Assembly: GCA_029204225.1 (NCBI GenBank)
Contig: CM055103.1
Span: 19,292,925 to 19,356,924 of the forward strand
Source of the DNA: Diphasiastrum complanatum
Lineage: Eukaryota > Streptophyta > Lycopodiopsida > Lycopodiales > Lycopodiaceae
Reading direction: 5' to 3'
Length of the DNA: 64,000 nucleotides
Made by a program: the position numbers and the translations under genes. Positions 36,738 through 47,932 of this stretch are shown piece by piece; position 1 is the first letter of the stretch, and each line of letters starts with the position of its first letter. The notes under the pieces were generated by a model. That model had not been told where the DNA came from and made no database searches. It saw only the letters and a program-made list of their open reading frames with translations.

Positions 36738-37239
36738 CGTTCCTTGTCCATAGCAGGAGTCCGTGTCTTGTCTCCTCACGGCAGCGGCTTCAAGATCTAG
36801 AGCTTAACCCGCCTGTTACACACAACCTTGGAGGATTTCTAATATAATATGCATCATCTCGAAGGCCATAACAAAGGACTCAGAGCTCTTATCATGTGCA
36901 CTTACTGTTATGTGCTTAGGAAGCTAAGCTGTTGCAATGCTTTGCAATTTTGTTGTATTATGGGCATAGTTATCAAAGCTACCAAATGGTGTAATGGACA
37001 CAGTCTGAAAAGTTAGTTCTCTTCGGCCAACCTTGAAAAAGTATTTTAGTGGATCCAGTAAAAGTACAATTAACTCTAAATGGGTCTCTAATTGGTCTGT
37101 AGCTACTGGTGGCTTTCAAGCACACATTCCAAATCAGAGCATTAAAGCAACCGTATTTGGTATCTTTTTTCATAAGCTATGCCTTATGCAAAATGTAATC
37201 CATTAAGAAAAATACAAATGACCATAAGGCTTGTTCCAA

Positions 37240-37761
37240 GTTAATATTCCTAGCTCCAAATTATTTCCAATTAGAATTATATCATCGACATAAATAAGAA
37301 GAATAACTAAGAGTTATCTACAAACTTAATGTACAATGAAGGATCATAACCACTAAGATGAAATTCGAGTGATATGAGAAATGAGTTTAGCCTTGCATAC
37401 CAAGACCTTGGTGCTTCTTTAAGTCCATAAAGACTTTTAAACAAAAGACATACTTTTGCTTATTCACCAATTTTCACAAATCCAGGTGGTTGCTCCATGT
37501 AGATCTCCTCCTCAAGATATCCATTGAGCAAAGCATTAGATACATCAAGTTGAAACATCCTCCAATTGTGATAACATGCAAGTGAAATGAGAATTCTTAT
37601 AGTTACCATTTTTGCAACAGGTGCAAAAGTGTCTTCATAGTCAAGACCTTTGATTTGAGAATAAACTTTGGCACATAGTCTTGCTTTGAATTTGTTGATG
37701 GATCCATCATTGTTGTATTTGATCCTGAACACCCATTTGCATCTAGTAACATGCATGTTGT
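37240..37761 (-). pseudogene. element G: copia RT fragment (minus), split by element F
   Basis: Minus-strand text TRCKWVFRIKYNNDGSINK, KARLCAKVYSQIKGLDYEDT, FAPVAKMVTIRILISLA, FQLDVSNALLNGYLEEEIYM is the N-terminal half of a copia RT. After a small gap SLYGLKEAPRSWYARLNSFL continues (about 37430-37370). The catalytic YVDD region is degenerate with stops (about 37300-37260). The upstream half of this gene lies at 50926-51113, beyond the element F insertion. Confidence 0.88.
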
Positions 37762-38887
37762 TGTTGGATTTATCTCCTCTACTCTCCTAAATCCTATGTT
37801 AATCTGCTTCCATTCATGCTGCTGCATTTTTACTTGTGTTGTCTCACAGTCTGCATATTGAACTGTTTGTCGCTACAGTCTGCATTTTTACTCAGGAATT
37901 TCCACAGACAAAAAACCCGACACTGTCGCCTTTTCACCTTCGGGCCATCCTGAGCAACTAAGTGTTTTGCAACACTTGTGCTGCATTTTCACTCAGGAAT
38001 TTCCACAGGCAAAAAACCCAACACTATCGCCTTTTCACCTTCGGGCCATCCTGAGCAACTAAGTGTTTTGCGACACTTCTAGAAAAGTGATAGTTGCACA
38101 GTCTGTATAAATACAAGGAAATTTAAACATGCAAAAAATGTGGCACTACATTTTTACATGCAATTTATGACAAGCAAAAAAGCCGACAATGCGACAATCT
38201 ACATTTTTACTCGCAATTTATGACACGCAAAAAATGCGACAAAGTGTTGCAATTTTCACATTTTCACCAGCGTCAATTTTTGCAAAGCCCGACATCGTGG
38301 CCTCCTCACTATGCAACCATATTTGACAATGACGGCAGCCACCCACGATCTCCTATAGACGGCACAACCACTTTTGTACCTTCTTCATCTGCACACCTGT
38401 AAAATTTGTGTATATAGTGAATACATTTTCTAGTATTCAAATGTACAGAGTGAATGAACATGATTTGTAGCATGTGAGACAGACATTGTAGATGCTTTTA
38501 TGCATTGATTCTTCCTTTTAGACAAATTGTTAGTAATAGGTTCATAACCTTCACAGATTGTGATTAGCTTTGTGAAGCACGCGGTTACGTCCGCTATTGT
38601 TTTGTGCTCACCTACATTATTGACTTGTATATTTCGTTATATTTAATCTGATTACAACTCTGTTTGGTTATGTGTTTAGATTTGTGTCAATACTGCAATG
38701 CTTTTCCATGTTCTATTTGACCATCTGATTGATTTGTCTAGTTGTCTGCTCATCGCTTTCGCTACCACTGCGCATTAGAAGCTCTACAATTATTATGCTC
38801 TTGTGTTCGCCTACTAAGTCACCAGTAGTGCACGCACTAAAAAGAATTGAAGGGACTAATCTATCCTTCCTCCAACTTCTTCCGACA
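37762..38887 (+). repeat. 5' LTR of element F
   Basis: 1126 bp, TGTTGGATTT to TTCCGACA. Has an internal direct duplication of 101 bp (units from 37891 and 37992, starting CTCAGGAATTTCCACAG). A TATA-like GTGTATATAGTG is near 38409. Clearly diverged from the 3' LTR, so F is older than E. Confidence 0.9.
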
Positions 38888-38899
38888 TGGTATCAGAGC
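38888..38899 (+). other. primer binding site (tRNA-Met type)
   Basis: TGGTATCAGAGC directly after the 5' LTR of element F. Confidence 0.93.
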
Positions 38900-39121
38900 C
38901 AAAGATATCAGAACCTATTTGATTCTTTAAGCGGTTTCATTTCAGAGCTATTTCTATAGCCTGATAAGCTTCCACAGAAACAAGACTCTACTAGCCGATA
39001 GAGTGATTGTCTTCTTGTTATGTAATTTAGCACCACATTTTCATACTTAAGTCACTGATAGTTACTCCTATCACCTAGACTAATCTTCCACATGGATTCC
39101 TAAGAGAAAGCCAGTCCTATC

Positions 39122-39852
39122 ATGGACAAACTTGATGGAGCTAATTACCATCTGTGGAAATTTCAGATGAGAACCATGTTAATGGCTAAGGAGTTGTATG
39201 ACGTTGTTACAGGTGCAGAGGGAATACCCGAAGCTGACGATGCAACAATCTCCAGATGGAAGCTGAAGGATTGCAAAGCATTTGTGCTGATCATCCTCAA
39301 CATTTCGGATACTCAAATCGGCCATGTCTCCAAAGCTTAGACATCCAAGGAAGTCTGAGACATCTTGAGCACATTATACGAAGTGCGAGATATAGCTTCC
39401 AAGCTACATCTCAGGAAGAAATTTTACTCCCTCCCTACAAAATCACATCGACCAGTTCAAGAATCTGCTGAAGCAAATGGCCGTTGTCGGTTTGTCATAG
39501 ACAATCAAGACGTAGTAATGCAACTACTTACAAGCTTGCCAAGATCATATGACAGCTGGGTAATGATCATCACGACGCATCCAGAGCTGACTCTTTCAAG
39601 GAAGACACGCAGAGGAACGAAGCCTCTAGTTTCTCAGCCGATTCTCACGCCTTGTACACCAACAAAGGCACGACTAAGCGAAAGAAGAAGAAAGGCCCAA
39701 AGCAATCAAAGCAAGACCAAAAACCAACACAGCACAAAGAACAGTCAAACCCGCAGACTAAGAAGAAGCTGTACTGCAGATACTGCAAGAGAAACAACCA
39801 CGAGATTCAAGACTGTCGGATACTACAAGCAATGAACAACAACAAGGGATAG
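39122..39852 (+). pseudogene. gag of element F
   Basis: ATG at 39122 opens MDKLDGANYHLWKFQMRTML, a copia Gag start; stops appear from about 39338. The end has a Lys/Gln-rich stretch and a zinc knuckle C-x2-C-x4-H-x4-C (LYCRYCKRNNHEIQDC, about 39770-39816). Confidence 0.88.
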
Positions 39853-39868
39853 TCAAATCAAGTGGCCA

Positions 39869-40531
39869 ATGCAGCCTATTCAAGAAATGGATCATGATGC
39901 CTTCATGACTAGCCATCAAGGAGCATCCAACGATAGTTCTTGGTTCCTGGATTCTGGTGCCACTCAGCATAAGACTAGCCTCATTGGTTGTTTCGAGTCC
40001 TATACACCCTACAGTACCAACAAATACGTTCACCTTGGCGACAATAGCACACAAGCTATTAAAGGTGAAGGTACTATAAGATTAAGCTTTGCAAATGATA
40101 AGTCTAATCTACTTTCTAAAGTCTTGTATGTATCCAATATGTCTACAAATCTACTCTCTGTAAGCAGAATCATAGATCTAGGACATAAAGTAAAATTTGA
40201 ATGTGATCAATGCAAAGTAGTTGATAGGGCATGCAAGATCCTAGCACTCGAAAAGAGGCATGGATACTTGTATAGATTAAGTCATTGTCTTTTTGCCTCT
40301 AATCAGGTGCTCAGTATTTCTATTCAAGCAAATAAAAGCTTACTTTGGCATTATAGACTTGGTCACTTGAATCATGCTTCTGTACAACAAATGTCTAGAC
40401 ATTCTATTGTTCTTGATCTAGACCATCTTGATAATAAAGTCGAATTACATGTCTATCAAGACTGTTTAGCTGTAAATAGACTAGGAAACCATTTAGATCA
40501 AGCCATCATCATACTGCTAGAGGATTGTTAG
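39869..40531 (+). pseudogene. protease and pre-integrase region of element F
   Basis: A 220-codon open frame. WFLDSGATQHKT carries an intact DSGA active site (Asp codon 39950-39952). VLYVSNMSTNLLSVSRI ends the protease. LLWHYRLGHLNHASVQQMS is the His pair of the integrase zinc region, but the following Cys pair is degenerate (VYQDCLAV). Confidence 0.88.
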
Positions 40532-40989
40532 ATGTTGTACATACAGACTGATGCAGAATCCTTCCTTGAAGGATGCAAAGTATTTCATAACTTTTATTGA
40601 TGAATTCTCTAGAAGAACTATGGTGTATTTTATCAAGAAGAAATTAGAAGCTTTTAATTGTTTCAAAATCTTCAAGGAGTGTGCGAAAAAGAGACTGGAA
40701 GGACGATCAAAGCCAAGAGGTTTGACTATTGTGGAGAGTACATCTCTACCGAATTTAAGGAGTATTGCCAAAGCCAAGGCATTGAGCAGCAATTTATAAC
40801 TCCTTATTCTCCTCAGTCAAATGGCTTGTCCGAGAGGAAGAACTGTACTCTACTTGAATCAGCTAAATGTATGTTGGCGCATGCATCACCGTCCAAGAGC
40901 TTATGGGTCGAAGCTGTCTCCACTACAGCTTACGTCCAGAACAAATGTTCAACCAAGGCCCTCTTAGGCATAACACCCCATGAGGTGTG
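40532..40989 (+). pseudogene. integrase core of element F
   Basis: Two frames: KYFITFIDEFSRRTMVYFIK (first Asp) then FDYCGEYISTEFKEYC and PYSPQSNGLSERKNCTLLE (Glu region), ending at LLGITPHEV where element I is inserted. The second catalytic segment reads DYCGEY rather than DNGGEY. Confidence 0.88.
40985..40989 (+). repeat. target site duplication GTGTG (element I, left)
   Basis: GTGTG before the TGTTGGAA start of element I; repeated at 42696-42700. Deleting I with one copy rebuilds the copia reading THEVWTG-type context (PHEV + WTGSKP). Confidence 0.85.
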
Positions 40990-41189
40990 TGTTGGAATTT
41001 GATGTCAATCTGTTTGATAAATACAATGATGAAAGAACAGTTCTGACAGATACCAACGGATGAAGACAATAATGATGAAAGCACAGTGATAACTGTGTTA
41101 ATAAGATCGCGGATTACTTAGAGAACGGAGATTACAAACTGTTCTTTTGTGTTGAATAAGATTATCAGTGTAGGAGTCTTAAACTGCCA

Positions 41190-41565
41190 TTAAAGTAAAG
41201 ATATGATCTGATGTAGTATATCCTGGTGTGAAACCCGCCTGTCCAATGACGTAGAGTGATCTAGCATCCATTTCTGTACTAATCTCTGACTGCAGGATAG
41301 AGCCATAGACTTTGGCAAAGAGGTGGCTGATCATAATGGTGCGGTAGTTGTCAACTTTCATGGGGTCCCCACCTTTATGGATAGGGTGAATGAGGTTTGT
41401 GAACCATGGAGAGGGAAAATCAGAGTTGACAGCTTGGTTGAATAGAATGGAGAGGAAGGGTGAGAGGATGTTGGGAGCATACTTTAGAAGCTCAACCTCT
41501 AGCTCATCAATGTCTTTGGCTTTATGGGAATGGAGTCGTGTGATGGCCTTCTATAAGGTCGTTCG
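41190..41565 (-). pseudogene. LINE-type reverse transcriptase fragment in element I
   Basis: Minus-strand text FTNLIHPIHKGGDPMKVDNY, RTIMISHLFAKVYGSILQSE, GQAGFTPGYTTSDHIFTLM is the first part of a non-LTR retrotransposon RT (the NYRPI and QxGFRxGxST boxes). Preceded by ELLKYAPNILSPFLSILFNQ. No catalytic FADD box is present; truncated. Confidence 0.85.
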
Positions 41566-41843
41566 TGAATATGGCAGAAGTATCCATGACACAAGAGGTG
41601 GGAAGAGGAGGGGTATTTGGGATGGTGTACAATGAGTGGCATATATGAACCAAGTATTGAGGTCTGTAATTTGTGGTGGAGTAGGAAGCAAGAGAGAAGG
41701 CGGCTAGAGTGGATCTTGTCTTAGGAATACTCACCATGCTTATAGTATCTTGATGGTTTGAATAAGAAAGCATAGCAAAATTTTTGTCGAAATGGCAAGC
41801 AGACAATAAGAGAAATAAAGAAGAACAGTAGAAAAGAAAACAA

Positions 41844-42086
41844 CTAATACATATCAAGATAAAAACAGGGTTCATTGTACTTTCTCAGTCGGCTCCCATT
41901 GACCACAGTGTTGAGGATATCGTCTTGAAAGATCTGGAGTTGTACATATCCAGAGGCAAAGATTTTTTTGATGACGTAAGGTCCTTGGCCAAAAAAATTT
42001 AGTTTGTCTTTTTTTCTTATAATAATGTTTGTGTAAGAGGAGTGCGAGTTAGTTTCATTCAACAAGAATGCAAAGATGTAGAACAA
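41844..42086 (-). pseudogene. gypsy integrase C-terminal fragment in element I
   Basis: KKDKLNFFGQGPYVIKKIFA then VVNGSRLRKYNEP is the usual end of a Ty3/gypsy integrase (GP-[FY]-x-I, NGxRLKxY). Eighty codons, no upstream core. Confidence 0.8.
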
Positions 42087-42695
42087 TAGTGAATCTGTAT
42101 AATAATGTCACAAAACAACAATCAAATCACAATACAATTATGCTGATAAGCGCGTGGTTCTACTTATAGACTCAAATCAATTGCTAAAGTTTTGAATATC
42201 ACTCTGTATATATAATCACTAACTTTGAAGAGTCAGCTACTGAAAGACCAATTTTGGTCGCAGATCTATCTCTCTGATCTATATTCCCTTCAATTGCTCA
42301 TTTACATATATAGCAACTAGAAGATCTTGTATTATTCTAGCTTTGCATTTACAAGATCGCTTAACAGCTGACTAATTGACTAATTAGAACACTTGTTATT
42401 GGAGCATGAAGACGTAGACAGTCTGTACTTTTTCACAAAGCAGTGTTGCATTTCTGAAAGTGTCTGAAATGGCCAAATAACTAAGTTAGCACGAGTGTCG
42501 CAAAACAGTGTCGGGTGTCGGCTTTTTTGCTTATTAGAATTTGTGAAGAAAAATGCAGATTGTTGTTACAAACAGTTCAAATATGTAGACTGTTGAAAAA
42601 CGGTTCATTTTTTTGCAGGTTTCATTTGAGAGAGTAAAATTGAGAGAAGGAAGGAGGGCAGTTAGGAAGAGTAGGAGGAAGATTAAACTCCAACA

Positions 42696-44311
42696 GTGTG
42701 GACAGGCTCTAAGCCTTCTGTGAAGAACCTACGAGTGTTCAAATGCATCGCCTACGCGTAGATCCTGAAAGAGACAAGGAAGAAATTCAACTTCCAAGGA
42801 CTCAAGACCATCCTAATTGGATACACTTCATCTGATAACACTTACAAGCTGTATGACCCCGATACTCAGCAGATCTTATTCAGCCGGTATACAATCTTTA
42901 TCGAGCATTGATCAAAGGAAGGCAAGACTGGTAGCATGAAAATTCACTCAGATTTCCAACGTTGACTATAGTGAGACTTTCAGTCCAGTAGTCAAACATT
43001 CATCAATCCAAGCCCTCCTATCATATGCTGCAGGAGACGACCTTGAAGTACATCAACTTGATCTGCAAACAACTTATCTGAATGAAGTTATAGAAGAAGA
43101 CATCTACGTGATCCAACCCGAAGGATATATTCGGGAAGGTATGAAGAATCATGTCTGTAAACTCCATAAGGCACTTTATGTCTTGAAACAGTCTGCTAGA
43201 GCTTGGTTTCAGAGGATCAACACATTTCTCATCCAACAAGGTTTTCAACCAAGCACTGTTGACTGCAACGTCTATTCCAAGTCAGTGAAGCAATCCTTCA
43301 TCACCTTATACGTGGATGATACGTTGTTTTTTAGCAACAATACCAATTTGGTTAAAGATGCTAAACAAATATTGTTTTCTGAGTTCGACATGACTGATCT
43401 GGGTGGGTGAAGCTCACTTCTGTCTGGGCATTCAAATCCACTAAGACAGAACAAGACGACTAATTTATATTACTCAACAAAGGTATCTTCACAATGTTCT
43501 TGACAGATATAATCTGATGAACTGTAAGTTAGCCTCACTCACCGATGGATCCAGGCCTGCGTTTGTCAAGGGACCAATGTCCTCAGACCAAGTAGGAAGA
43601 GGAGTAGATGAGAGAGTATCCTTATCGATCAATATTTGGATCTCTCATGTACGCAATGGTCTGTACAAAACCTGACATCTCTTTTGCAGTAAGCTTACTC
43701 AGCCAATTTATGGCTAGTCCTGGCATTATCCATTGGAAGGCTCTCATAAGAGTCATGAGGTATATTCGAGCTACCATGGACTAGTGCATCTGGTATGGAG
43801 AAGTCAACAACGACATTCTTCATCAGCTCAGTGGATATTCTGATGCAAGCTGGAGAGGAGATGTAGACAATCGTAAGTCCACATCTGGATTTACATTCTT
43901 CTCAATGGCGGTCCTATCTCATGGAATAGTCGTAAGCAAACCTTAATCACTCTTTCATCTACAGAAGCAGAATACATTGCTGCTTCTCAATCTATTAAAA
44001 AAACATTTTGGTTGAGAAATTTACTATCAGACATTAGTTTGAATCAGTACAGCCCTACAGTCATATTCTATGATAATCAGAGTGCTATTGCCTTATCGGA
44101 CAACCCTAGATTTCACTCTAGATGCAAGCACATTGAGATCCGATATCACTATATTAGGGGCAAGGTTCTCAACAAGGAGGTAAGTTTAACGTACTGTAGA
44201 ATGCAGGACATGGTTGCAGATACATTTACAAAGGCGTTAAGTGTTAATGCACACAACAAGTTTTGTGCATTGCTTAGTTTGAAGATCAAGGCATTCATGG
44301 ATCCAGATTAA
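42696..44311 (+). pseudogene. hinge, RT and RNase H of element F
   Basis: Starts with WTGSKPSVKNLRVFKCIAYA and GYTSSDNTYKLYDPDTQQI (integrase end). RT follows: ETFSPVVKHSSIQALLSYAA, VHQLDLQTTYLNEVIEEDIY, CKLHKALYVLKQSARAWFQR, and an intact catalytic box LYVDDTLFF (about 43311-43337). RNase H: SGYSDASWRGDVDNRKSTSG, IFYDNQSAIALSDNPRFHSR, KHIEIRYHYIRG, DTFTKAL, stop at 44309-44311. Stops and frameshifts near 42756, 42908, 43410 and 43780. Confidence 0.9.
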
Positions 44312-44312
44312 A

Positions 44313-44327
44313 GGGGGGGGGGGGGGG
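44313..44327 (+). other. G15 polypurine tract of element F
   Basis: AAAG then 15 G in total, directly before the TGTTGG start of the 3' LTR at 44329. An almost pure poly(G) PPT is unusual; tract expansion after insertion is possible. Confidence 0.85.
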
Positions 44328-44328
44328 T

Positions 44329-45430
44329 TGTTGGATTTATCTCCTCTACTCTCCTAAATCCTATGCTAATCTGTCCCCATTCATACTGGTGCATTTTTAC
44401 TTGTGTTGTCCCACAGTTTGCATATTTGAACAGTTTGTCGCTACAGTCTACATTTTTACTCAGGAATTTCCAGAGGCAAAAAACCCGACAATGTTGCTAA
44501 TTGTCGTCTTTCCACCTTCGGACCATCATGAGCAACTGAGTGTTTTGCGACACTTGTGCTGTATTTTTACTCAGAAATTTCCACAGGCGAAAAATCCAAC
44601 ACTGTTGCTGAAAAACCAGACACTATCGCCTTTCCACCTTCGGGCCATCCTGAGCAACTAAGTGTTTTGCGACACTTCCAAAAAAGCAATAGTTGCATAG
44701 TCTGCATAAATACAAGTAAATTTAAACAGGCAAAAAATATGACACTGCATTTTTACACGCAATTTATGATAGGTGAAAAAGCTGACAATGCAACAGCCTG
44801 CATTTTTGCTCACAATTTATGATAGGCAAAAAATGTGACAAAGTGTCACAATTTTTGCATTTTCACCAGCGTCAATTTTTATGAAGCCCGACGTTGCGGC
44901 CTCCTCACGCTCATTCCATGCACTGTGCAATCAAATTTGACAACGACGGCATCCACCCACGATCTCCTATAGATGGCACAACCACTTTTGTACTTTCTTC
45001 ATCTGCACACCTATAAAATTTGTATATATAGTGAATACCTTTTTCAGTATTATGTACAGAGTAAACAAAGCATGATTTGTAACATGTGAGACAAACATTG
45101 TAGATGCTTTCACTCACTTATTCTTCCTTTTAGACAGATTGTCAGTAATAGGTTCATAACCTTCACAAATTGTGATTAGCTTTGTGAAACACGAGATTAC
45201 ATCCGATATTATTTTGTGCTCAATAGCATTATTGACTTGTATATTTCGTTATACTTAATCTGATTACAGCTCTGTTTGGTTCTGCATTCAGATTCGTGCC
45301 AATACTGTAATGTTTTTCCATATTTTGTATGACCATCTGATTGATTTGTCTGGTTGTTTGCTCATTGCTTCCACTATCACCGTGCATTAGAAGCTCTAAA
45401 ATTATTATGTTCTTGTGTTTGCCTACTAAG
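44329..45430 (+). repeat. 3' LTR of element F, left part
   Basis: Same start (TGTTGGATTTATCTCC) and internal words as the 5' LTR, including the duplicated CTCAGGAATTTCC/CTCAGAAATTTCC segment. Cut at CTAAG (45426-45430) by element E; the last 69 bp are at 50857-50925. Confidence 0.9.
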
Positions 45431-46017
45431 TGTGAGAGATTTCAACTAGTTTAGTCTAGTTTAGTCATATTTTGGTAAATTGTCAATAAGAGGCCAAAAC
45501 TCATTTTAGAGTTAGAGATAAACATTTTGAAGTTATATTAGTTTAAAATACATTCAATAAACACTTTTTGAAAGTGTGGGAAAGTTGGTAGTCAAGTTTG
45601 AGAGAGATTCAAATTTGAACTTTGGGTACATTGAATCTAGACCCAAAAATAGTAGGGTTTACATTTTGGAGGGAAAGCCAAGTGGCCAAATAGGGTTTGG
45701 AAACTCTATAAAAGTATGTAACTCGTGGAGAGACACATCTTCTCTCTTCTATTTCTCATTTCATCATTATACATGGTTCTCTTTGGGTTCTACTACTCAT
45801 CGGTGCTCTGTGAAATACAGTAAGGTACTGTAATTGTACAGACAGCAAACATATTTTATGTTTTGGCTCATGTTTGATCAGTATCTCTTAGAGTTTGCAT
45901 CTCATTTTATATGTAGATGCTGATTTTTCTACATTGGCAAGATTGTTGGTTTGCTCCTTATTGTAACCAAAGATCAGGGACATGGATTGGATCTTGAATG
46001 ATCTAAAATCCTTCACA
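45431..46017 (+). repeat. 5' LTR of element E
   Basis: 587 bp, TGTGAGAGATTTCAACTAG to ATCCTTCACA. TATA-like AACTCTATAAAAG at about 45701. Lacks the segment with CACACGTGTG that the 3' LTR has at 50570-50645. Confidence 0.92.
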
Positions 46018-46029
46018 TGGTATCAGAGC
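46018..46029 (+). other. primer binding site (tRNA-Met type)
   Basis: TGGTATCAGAGC directly after the 5' LTR of element E. Confidence 0.93.
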
Positions 46030-46612
46030 TATTGTGTTTTAGGTTATGAAAGGATCAACCATCTTTAGCAAGGATATGGAGGAGTTACCAATGCTAGAGC
46101 ATGCTAGATTGATTTCTACTCAAGAATCAGCATTTTTGCATGTGTAGAATTGATCTTTTGTAGGTCAAAACTCAATATAGGGTTATATACTTGATCAATT
46201 CTGATTTCACACTTGGCTTACTGTATCTAGATGATTTTTGGTGCATTAGGAAGGTCTCATTGGATTCTAAAAGAAGATATATCAAGTTTCTAGAAATTGC
46301 ATGTAGAATTTGAGATATTCAATTTTTTGTGATTTTGTCAAAACCCTAATTTTGATTGGATCTCTAGTTTGTGAGGTTACTGAACTTCATTTGATTGTTC
46401 TTAGAAAGTGGCAAGAATCATTAGATTGAGGATAGATCATAGGTTAATTAAGATTTCACTATTCTATGTGTTGATTTTCTAGTTAGAAGTGCTAGAAGAG
46501 ATTTGAGAGGTTCCATATCTTTGTGATTTTTTCTTGAGTTCATTTGTTGACATTCAAGAGAGTGCTTTGTGCATTGGAACAGGCTGAAAGAAGAAGATCA
46601 GGTCATTGCAAC
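46030..46612 (+). other. 5' leader of element E
   Basis: About 580 bp without coding features. It includes the words CATTTGTTGACATTCAAGAGAG near 46545, shared with the upstream edge of gag in element D. Confidence 0.6.
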
Positions 46613-47932
46613 ATGGCTACAAGTGGAGGCTTTATGTTGGAGAGCAATAATAGGCTTACCTCAATCAACTATTCTACTTGGAAGGTGAGGATGGAGTCCT
46701 TATTGGAGATGAATGAGTTGATGGAGATTGTTGCAGGTGTGGAGGAGAGGCCTCAAGCACCTCAAGATCAAGTGAGGTATGACAAGAGAGCTAAAAGATC
46801 TCTACACATGATTAAGATGAATGTTACCAATGAACTTCTCAAGGAAGTTGGTAAGTGCACATCATCTTTGGAGGTCTGGGAAGCTTTGAAGAAGCTTTAT
46901 GAATCCAAGTCTACATCAAGAGTGCTTACTCTTAGTAGAAAAATATTTCAAAGTTTGCAAAAGAAGGAAGAGAGTACTCATGCTTTTGTTTTGAGGGTTA
47001 AAGCATTCAATGATGAGTTAGCATGTATTGATGAAGGCATTAAGGAGGTAGAACTTGTTCAAGTTATACTTAATGGCTTGTTGGATGATCATGCTAATCT
47101 TGTTCAAAGTTTTGCTAATCAAAAGACTTTGCCAAGTATTGTGGATTTGCAAGAGATCTTGGTGAATGAGGAGTATAGGCTTCAATCAAGAGGAGATGGA
47201 TCTACATCACCATCTCATTATGAAGAGGAGGCTATGTTCATCAAAGGCAAGTTCAAGGGCAAAGGCAAAGGCAAGTGGTCTAAAGGACAAGATCAAGGTG
47301 AGACTTCCTCTTTTGGCAAAAAGAAAGATAAGTCTAAGGTGAAATGCTTTTATTGTGGAATCAAAGGGCATTTTGCGAATGAATGTTTTAAGAAGCAAAG
47401 AGATGAAGGTAGCAAGCAAATCAACTTTACTACTAATGATGAGGATCTAGGTGGTGGTGGTTCTCTTTTGATGTGTTCTTCAAGTCCAATATCAAGTGAA
47501 GGTGACAAAGATTCATGGTGGATTGATAGTGGAGCTAGTTCACACATGACTAGTCACAAGGAGTTCTTTACTTATTTGGTCACTTATGATGGAGCCAAGA
47601 AAGCAATTCACATGGCCAATGGTGGTGAGTGTGTGATTGAAGGTATTGGTTCAATTCCTATTTGTCTCTCTACTAATAGGAAAGCAAGACTTGATGGTGT
47701 TCTTTACATTCCTTCACTTTCAAAGAATTTGCTAAGTGTTGGTCAAATGATAGGGAAAGGATACATGGTAAAGTTTGGTGGTGATGCTTGTTTCATTACA
47801 AAGGAAGAAATCTTGGTTGCTAGGGGCAATAGACAAGGTAGACTTTTCAAGCTTGATGCTTTTGTTATGGTTAACAAAAAAGGATGGAATGGAAAAGGAG
47901 ATTGGTCTCAACTTTCCAAAGTTACCTTTTAG
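46613..47932 (+). CDS. intact gag-protease polyprotein of element E
   Basis: 439 residues from ATG 46613, chosen because MATSGGFMLES matches element D MATSIGVMLEA. Gag core, residues 10-210: YSTWKVRMESLLEMNE, LYESKSTSRVLTLSRKI, LACIDEGIKEVELVQVILNG. A Lys/Gly-rich basic stretch (about 215-240) leads to a CCHC zinc knuckle C245-x2-C248-x4-H253-x4-C258 for RNA packaging. The retropepsin has an intact D305-S-G in WWIDSGASSHMT and a closing NLLSVGQMI. It ends with a GAG-pre-integrase-like tail (RQGRLFKLDAFV) and stops at 47930-47932. Gag assembles cytoplasmic virus-like particles; the protease cleaves the polyprotein. No internal stop or shift. The 3' end overlaps the second ORF in another frame. 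Confidence 0.88.
   Translation: MATSGGFMLESNNRLTSINYSTWKVRMESLLEMNELMEIVAGVEERPQAPQDQVRYDKRAKRSLHMIKMNVTNELLKEVGKCTSSLEVWEALKKLYESKSTSRVLTLSRKIFQSLQKKEESTHAFVLRVKAFNDELACIDEGIKEVELVQVILNGLLDDHANLVQSFANQKTLPSIVDLQEILVNEEYRLQSRGDGSTSPSHYEEEAMFIKGKFKGKGKGKWSKGQDQGETSSFGKKKDKSKVKCFYCGIKGHFANECFKKQRDEGSKQINFTTNDEDLGGGGSLLMCSSSPISSEGDKDSWWIDSGASSHMTSHKEFFTYLVTYDGAKKAIHMANGGECVIEGIGSIPICLSTNRKARLDGVLYIPSLSKNLLSVGQMIGKGYMVKFGGDACFITKEEILVARGNRQGRLFKLDAFVMVNKKGWNGKGDWSQLSKVTF

Larger units (their letters stand above)
40990..42695 (-). mobile_element. element I: LTR-derived composite with LINE and gypsy pieces
   Basis: 1706 bp with ends TGTTGGAATTTGAT and (inverted) TGTTGGAGTTTAAT and a perfect GTGTG duplication. 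On the minus strand the outer parts look like an LTR distantly related to that of element F (TTCCTCCTACTCTTCCTAA, AACAGTCTACATATTTGAAC, AAAAGCCGACACCCGACACTG). About 41190-42086 is different: a gypsy integrase end and a LINE RT piece, both minus. Either an LTR with later insertions or a non-autonomous element that picked up fragments. Confidence 0.7.
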
